A stretch of DNA of 26,876 bases, from assembly GCA_937900215.1 (NCBI GenBank), contig CALCFH010000385.1, positions 1 through 26,876 on the forward strand, read 5' to 3'. The notes under the pieces are model-generated. The model ran no database searches. It worked only from the letters and a program-made list of their open reading frames with translations, and was not told the DNA's origin. Of the stretch, positions 17,807 to 25,666 are shown piece by piece. Source of the DNA: an uncultured Cryomorphaceae bacterium (GTDB lineage Bacteria > Bacteroidota > Bacteroidia > Flavobacteriales > Schleiferiaceae). The position numbers and the translations under genes were made by a program. Each line of letters begins with the position of its first letter. Positions within the stretch are counted from its first letter, which is position 1.

Positions 17807-19070
17807 ACTGCTTTATTTTTCGGTACAAAGTTCTTTCAGATATTCCCAATTCATTGGCAGCATCTTTTCTTCTTCCTTTATTTCTTTCAAGGGCTACTTT
17901 TATCATTTCTAATTCCTTTTCATGCAAAGAAATGGGGGCCTCATCCTCTATTGATTCAGCATCGTAGAATAGCTCGTCCTCTCTGTTTTCTGAACTAATT
18001 TCAGCGGTATGTACCGACTGAGAAGGAGCTGCAAGTAATCGAGATGCATTGGAAGTTGTAGAATTATTCGTGTCATTGTAAAACTTGGCAAGTATGCCTT
18101 CATTCTCTTCCTCAAAGCGATCACCCCCTCCGCTTTTCATCAGATCAAGTGTTAGCTTTTTTAAATCGTTGAGGTCGCTTCGCATGTCGAAAAGAATCTT
18201 GTATAGTATTTCACGCTCATTGGCAAAGTCACTCTCACCCTCTGAATTTCTCTTTGTAGAAACGGGCAACTCACTCTGACTTTGTGTAATCTGAGGTAAA
18301 TACTGAATCAAAATGTTAGAGGTAATAAGTCGTTCTTCTTCTACGACACTAATTTGCTCGGCTAAATTTCGCAATTGTCTGATATTACCAGGCCAGCGAA
18401 AAGAAGTGAGTAGCTCAATGGCCGAAGCGTCAAGGCGGATGGGCGGTAGGTTGTATTTGTCGGCAAAATCTGCAGCGAACTTGCGGAAAATCAAATGAAT
18501 ATCTGAAGGTCGATCACGCAGGGGTGGAAGGATAATCTCAACAGTATTTAATCGATAGTACAAATCTTCTCTGAAGCGATTGTTTCGGATGGCTTTTTCC
18601 ATATCTAAATTGGTGGCAGCCACAATGCGAACATCGGTTTTCTGAATTCTACTGGAACCAACCTTTATGAACTCTCCTGTTTCGAGCACTCTCAGTAAGC
18701 GAACTTGGGTTGATAAGGGTAGCTCTCCCACTTCATCTAAGAAAATGGTTCCTCCATCCGCCTCTTCAAAATACCCCTTTCTAAGATTAGTGGCGCCAGT
18801 AAAAGCCCCTTTTTCATGTCCGAATAATTCTGAATCTATGGTTCCTTCAGGAATGGCACCACAGTTTACGGCTATATAAGGTTTGTGCTTTCTAGCCGAA
18901 AGTGAATGAATGATTCTAGGAATGGATTCTTTACCAACTCCACTTTCTCCTGTAACCAATACACCAATGTCGGTTGCAGCTACCTGTTTTGCCTTTTCAA
19001 GGGCTCTTTCCAATGCTGGAGTATTGCCAATGATACCAAAACGTTGTTTTATTTCCTGAATTCCGCTCAT
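17796..19070 (-). CDS. Sigma-54-dependent AAA+ transcriptional activator without sensor domain
   Basis: A 424-residue bacterial enhancer-binding protein. The AAA+ domain starts almost at once: Walker A GESGVGKE at 41-48, the sigma-54 contact loop GAFTGA at 88-93, Walker B GGTIFLDEVGELP at about 106-118 and the R-finger area FREDLYYRLNTVEIILPPLRDR. A Fis-type helix-turn-helix ends the protein (NKGRRKDAANELGISERTLY). There is no receiver, GAF or PAS domain at the N-terminus. Instead about 90 residues of polar, partly acidic sequence (about 285-380) lie between the AAA+ module and the HTH. It should drive sigma-54 (RpoN) promoters, with control coming from partners, expression level or the linker. 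It overlaps the small secreted-protein gene by 4 bp and lptE by 11 bp. Confidence 0.93.
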   Translation of the reverse strand: MSGIQEIKQRFGIIGNTPALERALEKAKQVAATDIGVLVTGESGVGKESIPRIIHSLSARKHKPYIAVNCGAIPEGTIDSELFGHEKGAFTGATNLRKGYFEEADGGTIFLDEVGELPLSTQVRLLRVLETGEFIKVGSSRIQKTDVRIVAATNLDMEKAIRNNRFREDLYYRLNTVEIILPPLRDRPSDIHLIFRKFAADFADKYNLPPIRLDASAIELLTSFRWPGNIRQLRNLAEQISVVEEERLITSNILIQYLPQITQSQSELPVSTKRNSEGESDFANEREILYKILFDMRSDLNDLKKLTLDLMKSGGGDRFEEENEGILAKFYNDTNNSTTSNASRLLAAPSQSVHTAEISSENREDELFYDAESIEDEAPISLHEKELEMIKVALERNKGRRKDAANELGISERTLYRKIKQYDL

Positions 19071-19480
19071 CTCAAAATATATTCAACGCTTATTTCCTTG
19101 TCTTGATAAATGCGATTGCCTGTTGTGGCATTAATCACAAAAGGCTGAGTGGCTGTTATGTGTATTTTGTATCCTTCGGGCAAGGCTTTCTTAAAGACAA
19201 CACTCTTCTTTTGGCCCATCCATAAGGCATTCCATATTTCCTTGCCAGAAGCATCTACTATTCGGGTTTCAAAGGCAGTAAAGAGATTTTCAATACACAC
19301 ATTTGTTTCGGTGCTGTAAATACAAATAGTGAGTTTGCCCATTTTTCGTATACTTTCCTTCTCTATGCGTATAGATAAACTGTTGTCTACCCAACGCTCG
19401 CCTACAAGTGTTTGCGCATCTAGGCTGCTGAATCCAAGGCTCGTGAGAAAAAGAATTAGAATAAGACGGATGGATTTCAT
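19067..19480 (-). CDS. Small secreted protein of unknown function
   Basis: I place the start at the ATG at 19478-19480 (MKSIRLILILFLTSLGFSS), because this is where the signal peptide begins and it overlaps the miaB stop as ATGA. An upstream in-frame ATG at 19511-19513 would add 11 residues with no signal-peptide character inside miaB. The resulting 137-residue protein has a signal peptide of about 22 residues ending LDAQ. The mature part is rich in beta strands (SLSIRIEKESIRKMGKLTIC, then FVINATTGNRIYQDKEISVE) and has two Cys in TICIYSTETNVCIEN. I do not recognise a family. It is translationally coupled to miaB and overlaps the sigma-54 activator by 4 bp, so it belongs to the envelope operon and may act in the periplasm. 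Confidence 0.7.
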   Translation of the reverse strand: MKSIRLILILFLTSLGFSSLDAQTLVGERWVDNSLSIRIEKESIRKMGKLTICIYSTETNVCIENLFTAFETRIVDASGKEIWNALWMGQKKSVVFKKALPEGYKIHITATQPFVINATTGNRIYQDKEISVEYILR

Positions 19481-20922
19481 ATTCTCTTTCCCAATAGAGT
19501 TGCAGTGGTGCAAGATTCGATGAGTACTTGAACAAAATCACCTGCTTTTTCATCTGATTTTGGAAAAACAACCACGGTGTTTTGTGGAGTTCGGCCATAC
19601 CAATGCGCATCGGATTTTTTGGATGAGCCCTCTATCAAAACCTCTTGTATTTTACCTAAAACCTCTTTATTTCGGATGAAAGAATGCTGGCGTTGCAGCG
19701 TAATTATTTCATCGAGACGGCGCTTTTTTGTTTCCAATGGAATATTGTCTTCTAAATTCCTTGCGGCATAGGTGTTCGGTCTCTCAGAATAATAGAACAT
19801 AAAACCGTAATGGTATTTCACTGATTCCATCAGAGAGAGGGTTTCTTTGTGATCTTCCTCTGTCTCATTCGGAAAGCCAGTAATCATATCCATACTTATT
19901 GCACAGTCTGGAATAATGCTGCGAATACGGTTTATGAGCTCTAAATACTCTTCTCTATTGTGACCTCGGTTCATTTCTTTTAGAACCTTACTACTGCCCG
20001 ATTGCACAGGTAGGTGGATGTAATTGCAGATGTTGGAATGACGTGCTATAGCATGTAGAACCACATCCGCCATGTCTTGAGGGTTACTGGTAGAAAAGCG
20101 AATGCGCATTTTAGGAACGGCCAAGGCCACCTTTTCGAGCAATTGAGCAAAGTCCATTGAAGTTGCTTTAGCTGATTCACTGGCCTTGTCGAAATCCTTT
20201 TTCGCTCCTCCTCCATACCAGAGATAAGAATCTACGTTTTGTCCAAGAAGGGTAAGCTCTTTATACCCTGCTTTTTCTAAGTCTAATGCTTCCTGAACAA
20301 TGCTATCCGGATTTCTGCTGCGCTCCCTTCCACGGGTAAAAGGCACCACGCAAAAACTGCACATATTATCACAGCCCCTGGTAATGGAAATAAAGGCGGT
20401 TACCCCATTTCCACCTAAGCGAACAGGCTGCAAATCGGCATAGGTTTCTTCTTTAGAGAGAATAACATTTACTGCTTTTCGTCCACCGTCGATTTCTTTT
20501 AACAGATTTGGAAGGTCTCTGTAGGCATCCGGACCTACCACCAAATCAACTAGCTTTTCTTCATCTAGGAGTTTGTCTTTCAATCGCTCGGCCATGCAGC
20601 CCAAGATGCCAATAGTCATTCCAGGATGAGCTGCTTTTATATTGTTGAAGTGCTTCAAACGGTTGCGCACCGTTTGCTCAGCTTTATCTCGAATGGAGCA
20701 GGTATTGAGCAGTATTAAGTCTGCCTCTTCTATATTTCGGGTAGTAGAATAACCATCTGAAGATAAAATAGAGGCTACTACTTCACTATCAGAAAAATTC
20801 ATCTGACAACCGTAACTTTCTATATACATCCTACGAAAACCCTCATCTAATTGAGCTTCAATCACCTCGCCTTGCCTAGCTTCGGGAAGCGGTGTATTTG
20901 TCTCTATTAATCCTTTGCCCAC
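19477..20922 (-). CDS. miaB: tRNA-2-methylthio-N6-dimethylallyladenosine synthase MiaB
   Basis: A 481-residue radical-SAM methylthiotransferase that converts i6A37 to ms2i6A37 in tRNAs reading UNN codons. The UPF0004 domain holds the three Cys of the auxiliary cluster: Cys39 (ESYGCQMNFSDSE), Cys75 (LNTCSIRDKAEQ) and Cys109 (ILGCMAERLKD). The radical-SAM cluster CxxxCxxC is Cys184, Cys188 and Cys191 (TRGCDNMCSFCVVPFTRGRE). A C-terminal TRAM domain follows (KIQEVLIEGSSKKSDAHWYG, then DFVQVLIESCTTATLLGKRI). The length is slightly above the E. coli protein because of a 30-residue N-terminal extension, as seen in other Bacteroidota. It is the first gene of a six-gene minus-strand operon and has a promoter-like box 21 bp upstream. 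Confidence 0.96.
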   Translation of the reverse strand: MGKGLIETNTPLPEARQGEVIEAQLDEGFRRMYIESYGCQMNFSDSEVVASILSSDGYSTTRNIEEADLILLNTCSIRDKAEQTVRNRLKHFNNIKAAHPGMTIGILGCMAERLKDKLLDEEKLVDLVVGPDAYRDLPNLLKEIDGGRKAVNVILSKEETYADLQPVRLGGNGVTAFISITRGCDNMCSFCVVPFTRGRERSRNPDSIVQEALDLEKAGYKELTLLGQNVDSYLWYGGGAKKDFDKASESAKATSMDFAQLLEKVALAVPKMRIRFSTSNPQDMADVVLHAIARHSNICNYIHLPVQSGSSKVLKEMNRGHNREEYLELINRIRSIIPDCAISMDMITGFPNETEEDHKETLSLMESVKYHYGFMFYYSERPNTYAARNLEDNIPLETKKRRLDEIITLQRQHSFIRNKEVLGKIQEVLIEGSSKKSDAHWYGRTPQNTVVVFPKSDEKAGDFVQVLIESCTTATLLGKRI

Positions 20923-20943
20923 TTTGCTTAAAAATTATGTATA

Positions 20944-20951
20944 CAAAGGTA
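20944..20951 (-). promoter_or_regulatory. Candidate -7 box of the miaB operon
   Basis: The minus strand reads TACCTTTG, an exact TAnnTTTG match, ending 21 bp before the miaB ATG. This supports the assigned miaB start. A good -33 TTTG is not found at the expected distance. The 131-bp region 20923-21053 is the divergent control region for miaB and topA. Confidence 0.45.
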
Positions 20952-21001
20952 ACACAAGAAGTATAGTGACAGTTTGACAGTACAACTTCCGTATATAATC
21001 C

Positions 21002-21031
21002 TTTGAGCCAAGCTGCTTTTAGTTTTCTTTG
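21002..21031 (+). promoter_or_regulatory. Candidate promoter of topA
   Basis: TTTG at 21002-21005 and TTTCTTTG at 21024-21031 are 18 bp apart, in the range for Bacteroidota -33/-7 boxes. The second box differs from TAnnTTTG at one position (T for A). It would give a leader of about 17 nt before the topA ATG at 21054. Confidence 0.4.
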
Positions 21032-21053
21032 CATTCACAGAAAGGAAAAGTAG

Positions 21054-23345
21054 ATGTCGAAGAATTTAGTTATCGTAGAGTCGCCTGCAAAGGCAAAAAC
21101 CATAGCAGGCTTTCTTGGGAAAGATTTTGCTGTAGAGTCTAGTTTCGGTCATATCCGTGATTTAGTTCAGAAGGATATGGGTGTAAATGTAAAGAATGGT
21201 TTCAAGCCCGTGTATGAGGTTTCCAAAGACAAAAAGGAAATTGTAAAGAAGTTAAAAAAGCTGTGCTCTACCGCAGAGATAGTTTGGTTAGCATCGGATG
21301 AAGACCGTGAGGGAGAGGCTATTGCATGGCATTTAGCCGAAACCTTAGGTTTAGATCCTTTGGTAACCAACCGCATCGTTTTTCATGAAATTACGAAGAC
21401 TGCTATACAGAAGGCGGTGTCTTCCCCTCGTACTATAAACATGGATTTAGTAAATGCCCAGCAAGCACGCAGAGTTCTTGATCGCTTGGTGGGTTATGAA
21501 CTCAGCCCGGTGCTCTGGAAGAAAGTCCGTAGAGGCTTATCGGCCGGAAGGGTTCAGTCTGTTTCTGTGCGCCTACTGGTAGAAAGAGAGAGAGAAATTC
21601 AGGCATTTAATTCAGAATCTGCCTTCCGTATTGTGGCAGAATTCAATGCCGGAGGCAAAGTTTTTAAAGCAGAACTGAATGAGCGCTTCAAAAAATCTGA
21701 AGATGCCCAAGCTTTTCTGGCGAAGTCTGCAGCCTTCCAATATTCCATTGAAGCATTGGAAGTAAAGCCCGCAAAAAGAAGTCCGGCAGCGCCTTTCACT
21801 ACCTCTACTTTACAGCAAGAGGCTTCCAGAAAATTGGGATTTCCTGTAGGTACCACTATGCAAATTGCTCAGAAGCTGTATGAGGCAGGATTTATTACCT
21901 ATATGAGAACAGACAGCGTAAATCTTTCTGACGATGCGCTCGCAGCGGCACGAAATGAAATCGTTCACTCTTACGGGGCTGAATATGCTGAAACGAGAAA
22001 ATTCAAGACTAAAGCGAGAGGAGCTCAGGAGGCACACGAAGCCATCCGACCTACCTACATGGATAAATCTACCGTTACGGGAGATGCCCGAATGAAGAAA
22101 TTATATGAGCTTATTTGGAAAAGAACCTTGGCATCTCAAATGAGCGACGCTAAGTTGGAAAGAACCACGGTTACGATTCCTGCCCCAAATGCCTTTCACT
22201 ACACTGCCAAAGGGGAGGTCATTCGTTTTGAAGGTTTTTTAAAGGTTTATTTAGAAGATACAGACGATGAAGAGGGAGAAGAGCAAAAGGGTATGCTTCC
22301 CGCTTTAAACCTCAATCAAAGCCTGTTGTATAATAAAATTGAGGCCACTGAACGCTATTCTCGTCCGCAGCCTAGATATACCGAAGCGAGCTTGGTAAAG
22401 AAATTAGAGGAACTGGGCATTGGAAGACCTTCAACCTATGCGCCTACCATTTCTACAATAGTTAAAAGAGAGTATGCAGTAAAGTCAGATCTAGAAGGTG
22501 AGGAGAGAAGCTATCAAACGCTAACATTAACTGGGTCAGATATCTCGACTAAAATGTTGAAAGAAAGAACCGGGGCCGATAAGGGTAAATTAATGCCCAC
22601 TGATATCGGAATGGTTGTAAATGATTTCTTGGTAGAGCACTTCAATGAGGTTTTGGATTTTCATTTTACAGCTAAAGTGGAAGAAGACTTCGACCGAATT
22701 GCGGAAGGGGAGGTAGACTGGACAGAAATGTTGGATGGCTTCTATAAAGATTTTCGTCCGAATATTGAAAAAGTAGAAGAGAATGCGGGCTATGCTAAAG
22801 GTGAGCGCTCCTTGGGTTCAGACCCTGCTACAGGTAAACCTATTGTGGCTAAGATTGCTCGCTACGGACCAGTAGTTCAAATGGGATCGGCAGAAGATGA
22901 AGAGAAACCACGATTTGCATCTTTGTTGAAAGATCAAAGAATTGAAAGCATAACTTTAGAAGAAGCTTTAAAACTCTTCCAGTTACCAAGAGTAATTGGT
23001 GCGTTAGAAGGGAAGGATTTGAAGGCTGGAATCGGTCGTTTTGGGCCCTATGTTCAGCATGGAAGTTTGTACGCATCTATTAAAGCAGCAGATGGAGACG
23101 ACCCCATGACTATTGGATTAGAAAGAGCAATAGAGCTTATTTTGGCCAAAAGAGTAGCAGATGCGAATAAGAAAATTGCCCTATTTGAAGGAGATCCAAT
23201 TATTGAGATTTTGAATGGGAGATGGGGCCCTTATATAAAGGTGGGCAAAGAAAACCACCGAATTCCGAAAGGCACAGATGCTACAACTCTAGATCGAGAG
23301 GCCTGTGAGGCCTTAATTGCAAAAGCACCTAAATCGAAAAAATAA
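21054..23345 (+). CDS. topA: DNA topoisomerase I
   Basis: A 763-residue type IA topoisomerase that relaxes negative supercoils in the nucleoid. The Toprim domain begins NLVIVESPAKAKTIAGFLG with Glu9 and has the acidic triad in SDEDREGE at 81-88. The active-site Tyr283 is in GFITYMRTDSVNLS, and the RPSTYAPTISTIVKREY block is conserved. Instead of the Cys4 zinc fingers of the E. coli enzyme, the C-terminus has three glycine-rich repeats (ARYGPVVQMG, GRFGPYVQHG, GRWGPYIKVG), the topo C-terminal repeat type common in Bacteroidota, and ends in Lys-rich APKSKK. Its stop codon overlaps the next start by one base (TAATG), so the downstream gene is translationally coupled. A Lys-rich tail suits DNA binding. 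Confidence 0.97.
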   Translation: MSKNLVIVESPAKAKTIAGFLGKDFAVESSFGHIRDLVQKDMGVNVKNGFKPVYEVSKDKKEIVKKLKKLCSTAEIVWLASDEDREGEAIAWHLAETLGLDPLVTNRIVFHEITKTAIQKAVSSPRTINMDLVNAQQARRVLDRLVGYELSPVLWKKVRRGLSAGRVQSVSVRLLVEREREIQAFNSESAFRIVAEFNAGGKVFKAELNERFKKSEDAQAFLAKSAAFQYSIEALEVKPAKRSPAAPFTTSTLQQEASRKLGFPVGTTMQIAQKLYEAGFITYMRTDSVNLSDDALAAARNEIVHSYGAEYAETRKFKTKARGAQEAHEAIRPTYMDKSTVTGDARMKKLYELIWKRTLASQMSDAKLERTTVTIPAPNAFHYTAKGEVIRFEGFLKVYLEDTDDEEGEEQKGMLPALNLNQSLLYNKIEATERYSRPQPRYTEASLVKKLEELGIGRPSTYAPTISTIVKREYAVKSDLEGEERSYQTLTLTGSDISTKMLKERTGADKGKLMPTDIGMVVNDFLVEHFNEVLDFHFTAKVEEDFDRIAEGEVDWTEMLDGFYKDFRPNIEKVEENAGYAKGERSLGSDPATGKPIVAKIARYGPVVQMGSAEDEEKPRFASLLKDQRIESITLEEALKLFQLPRVIGALEGKDLKAGIGRFGPYVQHGSLYASIKAADGDDPMTIGLERAIELILAKRVADANKKIALFEGDPIIEILNGRWGPYIKVGKENHRIPKGTDATTLDREACEALIAKAPKSKK

Positions 23346-24514
23346 TGTTTCAGGAATGGCTTTCCCCTGTTCCTTCTTCTTTACTCGAAAAGTACGATAG
23401 AGAAGAAGGTCAAGAAATAGGAGCAGGACTCTACGTTCACGATGAAATTGCTGGGTTTCCTGAATGGGAAAAGTGTAAAATTGCGCTCCTTGGGGTTTGC
23501 GAAGGAAGGGGTTCGAGCAGCGGAAATGTTGAAAGTGCTCCCGACTTAATCCGCAAAAAGTTCTATGATCTGTATCCTGGCGATTGGAGAATGGGTGTGG
23601 CCGATCTAGGCAATCTGTATGCCGGAGAGAGACTTCAAGACACTCAAATTGCCCTAAGAGATATCGTAGCGGAAGTTCTTTCCAAACAAATTGTATTAAT
23701 TGTTCTAGGGGGCTCTCAAGATCTTACCTATGGAATGTATAGAGGCTATGACAAATTAGAGCAGACTGTAAATGTTGCCGCTATTGATAGTAGATTCGAT
23801 TTGGGAAAGCATGATTTAAGTCTCTCAGAAGACAATTATGTTAGCCATATCATCCTGAATAAGCCATATAACCTCTTCAATTTTTCTTCTATAGGTTATC
23901 AGACCTATTATATAATGCAAGAAGAAAGAAGTCTAATGGAGCGTATGAACTTCGACCTAGTCCGTTTGGGTGAAATGCGTGCAGACATAAAGCTGGCTGA
24001 GCCTTTAATGAGAGATGCTGATCTAGTTAGCTTTGATATCGCTTCTATGAAAAGGGCTGGAGCAAGAGCTTGTAAAAGGTCAGGACCCAATGGCTTTCTT
24101 GAAGAAGAAGTGTGCGCCCTAAGCAGATATGCAGGAATAAGCGATAAAGTGAGTGCATTCGGCATATTTGGATTGGATGGAGAACACAGTGAAGCAGAAT
24201 ATACCGCAGAGCTAGTCGCTCAAGCACTTTGGTACTTCCTAGAAGGAGTCGATAGCAGAAAGGGAGACTATCCTTTTGCTTCAAAAAAAGATTATCTGCG
24301 TTTTTCAGTACTAATAAATGAAGGCGAACAAGAATTGATTTTCTATAAAAGTCCGTTGAGTGGCAGATGGTGGATGGAGGTTCCCTTGCGCAATAGAAAT
24401 ATTGGAATGGCAGGAAATAGTGCAATGGTACCTTGCTCAGAATACGACTACGAAAGGGCTTGTCAGAATGAAATACCCGATAGATGGTGGAAAGCCTACC
24501 ACAAAGGATTGTGA
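23345..24514 (+). CDS. Arginase/formimidoylglutamase-fold protein lacking half of the metal ligands
   Basis: A 389-residue protein that would be labelled formimidoylglutamase or arginase family. Ureohydrolase fold markers are present but altered. The GGDHS motif is GGSQD (122-126), DAHxD is DSRFD (148-152) and SFDxDxxDP is SFDIASMKR (229-237). So His becomes Gln125, His becomes Arg150 and the second Asp becomes Ala233, while Asp148, Asp152 and Asp231 remain. Canonical ureohydrolases need all six to hold two Mn ions, so this one probably does not hydrolyse arginine, agmatine or formimidoylglutamate. The reading frame is intact and not decaying. About 90 residues follow the fold core (from about 300) with Trp-rich ends (GRWWMEV, DRWWKAYHKG). 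It is coupled to topA and lies upstream of porP and gldK. I recall similar degenerate proteins in other Flavobacteriia. Confidence 0.8.
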   Translation: MFQEWLSPVPSSLLEKYDREEGQEIGAGLYVHDEIAGFPEWEKCKIALLGVCEGRGSSSGNVESAPDLIRKKFYDLYPGDWRMGVADLGNLYAGERLQDTQIALRDIVAEVLSKQIVLIVLGGSQDLTYGMYRGYDKLEQTVNVAAIDSRFDLGKHDLSLSEDNYVSHIILNKPYNLFNFSSIGYQTYYIMQEERSLMERMNFDLVRLGEMRADIKLAEPLMRDADLVSFDIASMKRAGARACKRSGPNGFLEEEVCALSRYAGISDKVSAFGIFGLDGEHSEAEYTAELVAQALWYFLEGVDSRKGDYPFASKKDYLRFSVLINEGEQELIFYKSPLSGRWWMEVPLRNRNIGMAGNSAMVPCSEYDYERACQNEIPDRWWKAYHKGL

Positions 24515-24562
24515 TTTTAACATCTCAAGACCACTTGAATTTCAAGGCCTTGAATGTTAAAA
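24515..24562 (+). repeat. Long imperfect hairpin after the ureohydrolase-like gene
   Basis: TTTTAACAT at 24515-24523 pairs with ATGTTAAAA at 24554-24562. After one bulged C (24524), TCAAG at 24525-24529 pairs with CTTGA at 24549-24553, giving 14 bp. The 19-nt loop can instead pair locally, as TCAAG with CTTGA at 24533-24537, and TTCAAGGCCTTGAA at 24541-24554 is a palindrome. It starts on the base after the stop codon. There is no T-run after it on the plus strand, so it is not a classical terminator, though it could stop or protect the transcript. Confidence 0.55.
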
Positions 24563-24597
24563 AACGAAAGTTTTCCATACTCAATGGTTGAAAACAC

Positions 24598-24626
24598 TTG
24601 CCTCAGCCGCAATTTCTATATCTTTA
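24598..24626 (+). promoter_or_regulatory. Candidate promoter of the T9SS genes porP-gldK
   Basis: TTG at 24598-24600 and TATCTTTA at 24619-24626 are 18 bp apart and fit the Bacteroidota -33/-7 pattern with one mismatch in the -7 box (final A for G). Transcription would start near 24632, about 33 nt before the porP ATG at 24665. With the hairpin upstream this separates the T9SS genes from the topA unit. Confidence 0.4.
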
Positions 24627-24664
24627 GCGGCATTTAACACAACTCTTGTGATGATAAATCGCCT

Positions 24665-25615
24665 ATGAGGAGAATAATTTTGGGAATTGCTTTATGTTTT
24701 AGTTGGATGGTTTCCGCTCAGCAAGATGTTCAATTCACCCAGTTTACACAGAATAAGTTGCTGTACAACCCAGGCTATACAGCCAATAGGGGAAGTATTT
24801 GTTTGGATTTATTGCACCGCAGTCAATGGGTGGGTTTCGACAATGCTCCAACAACTCAGAATTTTAACGCCGATATACCTATAAACTTCCTTCATGGTGG
24901 ATTGGGTTTAATTGTAACCAATGATCAGATTGGGTTTTTTCAAGATATATCTTTTGGATTATCGTACGCATATCAAATGGATTTTGCTGGAGGTAAACTT
25001 GGTTTCGGATTGATGGTTGATTTCAAGAATAAGAGCGTTACCTCTGGAGATTGGGTTTTCCCCGATGGCAACTTGGGAGGATTCGATCCTTTTGTGGCTG
25101 CAAATGGCGCAACTTCATTAGCTCCCGACTTGAATTTCGGTATCTACTATGAGAACGATAAAATTTGGGGTGGTTTATCAACCACTAGAGGAATTGAAGG
25201 GACTTTTGCTTTAGGCAGTCAGGTGGGTGCCGGCGAATTTGCCTTTAGAAGCAAGCGCCACTACTATTTAATGGGTGGATACAACTGGTACATTCCCAAT
25301 ACAAATTGGGCTTTAATGCCAGCTCTTATGGTTAAATCAGACCTCGCTGGTCCAATGACAGCAGACATCAATGTGAATGCGATGTATAATAATAAAGTGT
25401 GGGGAGGCGTTACATATCGCAACCAAGACGCTCTAGCTATTCAAGCAGGTCTGTTCATTATGCCAAGTTTGAAATTGGGTTACTCGTACGATATTACCTT
25501 ATCAGATATATCAGTAACAAGCGGCGGTAGCCATGAAATAATGCTAGGATACTGCTTTAGAATAGAAATTCCGGCTAGAGAAAAGGGTAGTAATAGGAAT
25601 CCAAGGTTTTTGTAA
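24665..25615 (+). CDS. porP: Type IX secretion system outer-membrane protein, PorP/SprF family
   Basis: A 316-residue outer-membrane beta-barrel. The signal peptide (about residues 1-18, CFSWMVSA then QQD) is followed by the PorP/SprF hallmark VQFTQFTQNKLLYNPGYTAN. The remainder alternates barrel strands such as HGGLGLIVTNDQIGFFQDIS, LGFGLMVDFKNKS and ALMPALMVKSDLAGPMTADI, and ends with a cluster typical of the family (LKLGYSYDITLSDIS ... HEIMLGYCFRI). PorP helps bring the GldK/PorK-GldN/PorN ring and secreted cargo together at the outer membrane. The next gene on the strand is gldK, matching the porP-porK-porL-porM-porN order known from Porphyromonas gingivalis. I cannot tell whether it is the porP linked to the core locus or one of several paralogues, but its position favours the former. 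Confidence 0.92.
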   Translation: MRRIILGIALCFSWMVSAQQDVQFTQFTQNKLLYNPGYTANRGSICLDLLHRSQWVGFDNAPTTQNFNADIPINFLHGGLGLIVTNDQIGFFQDISFGLSYAYQMDFAGGKLGFGLMVDFKNKSVTSGDWVFPDGNLGGFDPFVAANGATSLAPDLNFGIYYENDKIWGGLSTTRGIEGTFALGSQVGAGEFAFRSKRHYYLMGGYNWYIPNTNWALMPALMVKSDLAGPMTADINVNAMYNNKVWGGVTYRNQDALAIQAGLFIMPSLKLGYSYDITLSDISVTSGGSHEIMLGYCFRIEIPAREKGSNRNPRFL

Positions 25616-25655
25616 CATTGCATCCCCAAACAGGGATCTTAAAGTATTAGTCTTC

Positions 25656-25661
25656 AAGGAG
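25656..25661 (+). promoter_or_regulatory. gldK: Shine-Dalgarno-like AAGGAG before gldK
   Basis: AAGGAG lies 5 nt upstream of the gldK ATG at 25667. Strong purine-rich sites are scarce before other genes in this window, as is usual in Bacteroidota, so this may be a real aid to translation. A small hairpin (ATCCC at 25622-25626 with GGGAT at 25633-25637) lies just before it in the 51-bp gap. Confidence 0.45.
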
Positions 25662-25666
25662 AAACT

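Noticed and set aside
19481..19513. Upstream start for the small secreted protein
   Set aside because: It would put 11 residues without signal-peptide character in front of a perfectly good signal peptide; the ATGA overlap at 19477-19480 fits better.
20923..21000. Sigma-54 (-24/-12) promoter for the miaB operon, which encodes an activator of that class
   Set aside because: No TGGC-N8-TTGC-like pair is seen upstream of miaB; a TAnnTTTG box is present instead.
24045..24425. 126-codon open frame on the minus strand inside the ureohydrolase-like gene
   Set aside because: It is an antisense shadow of a well-supported coding frame.
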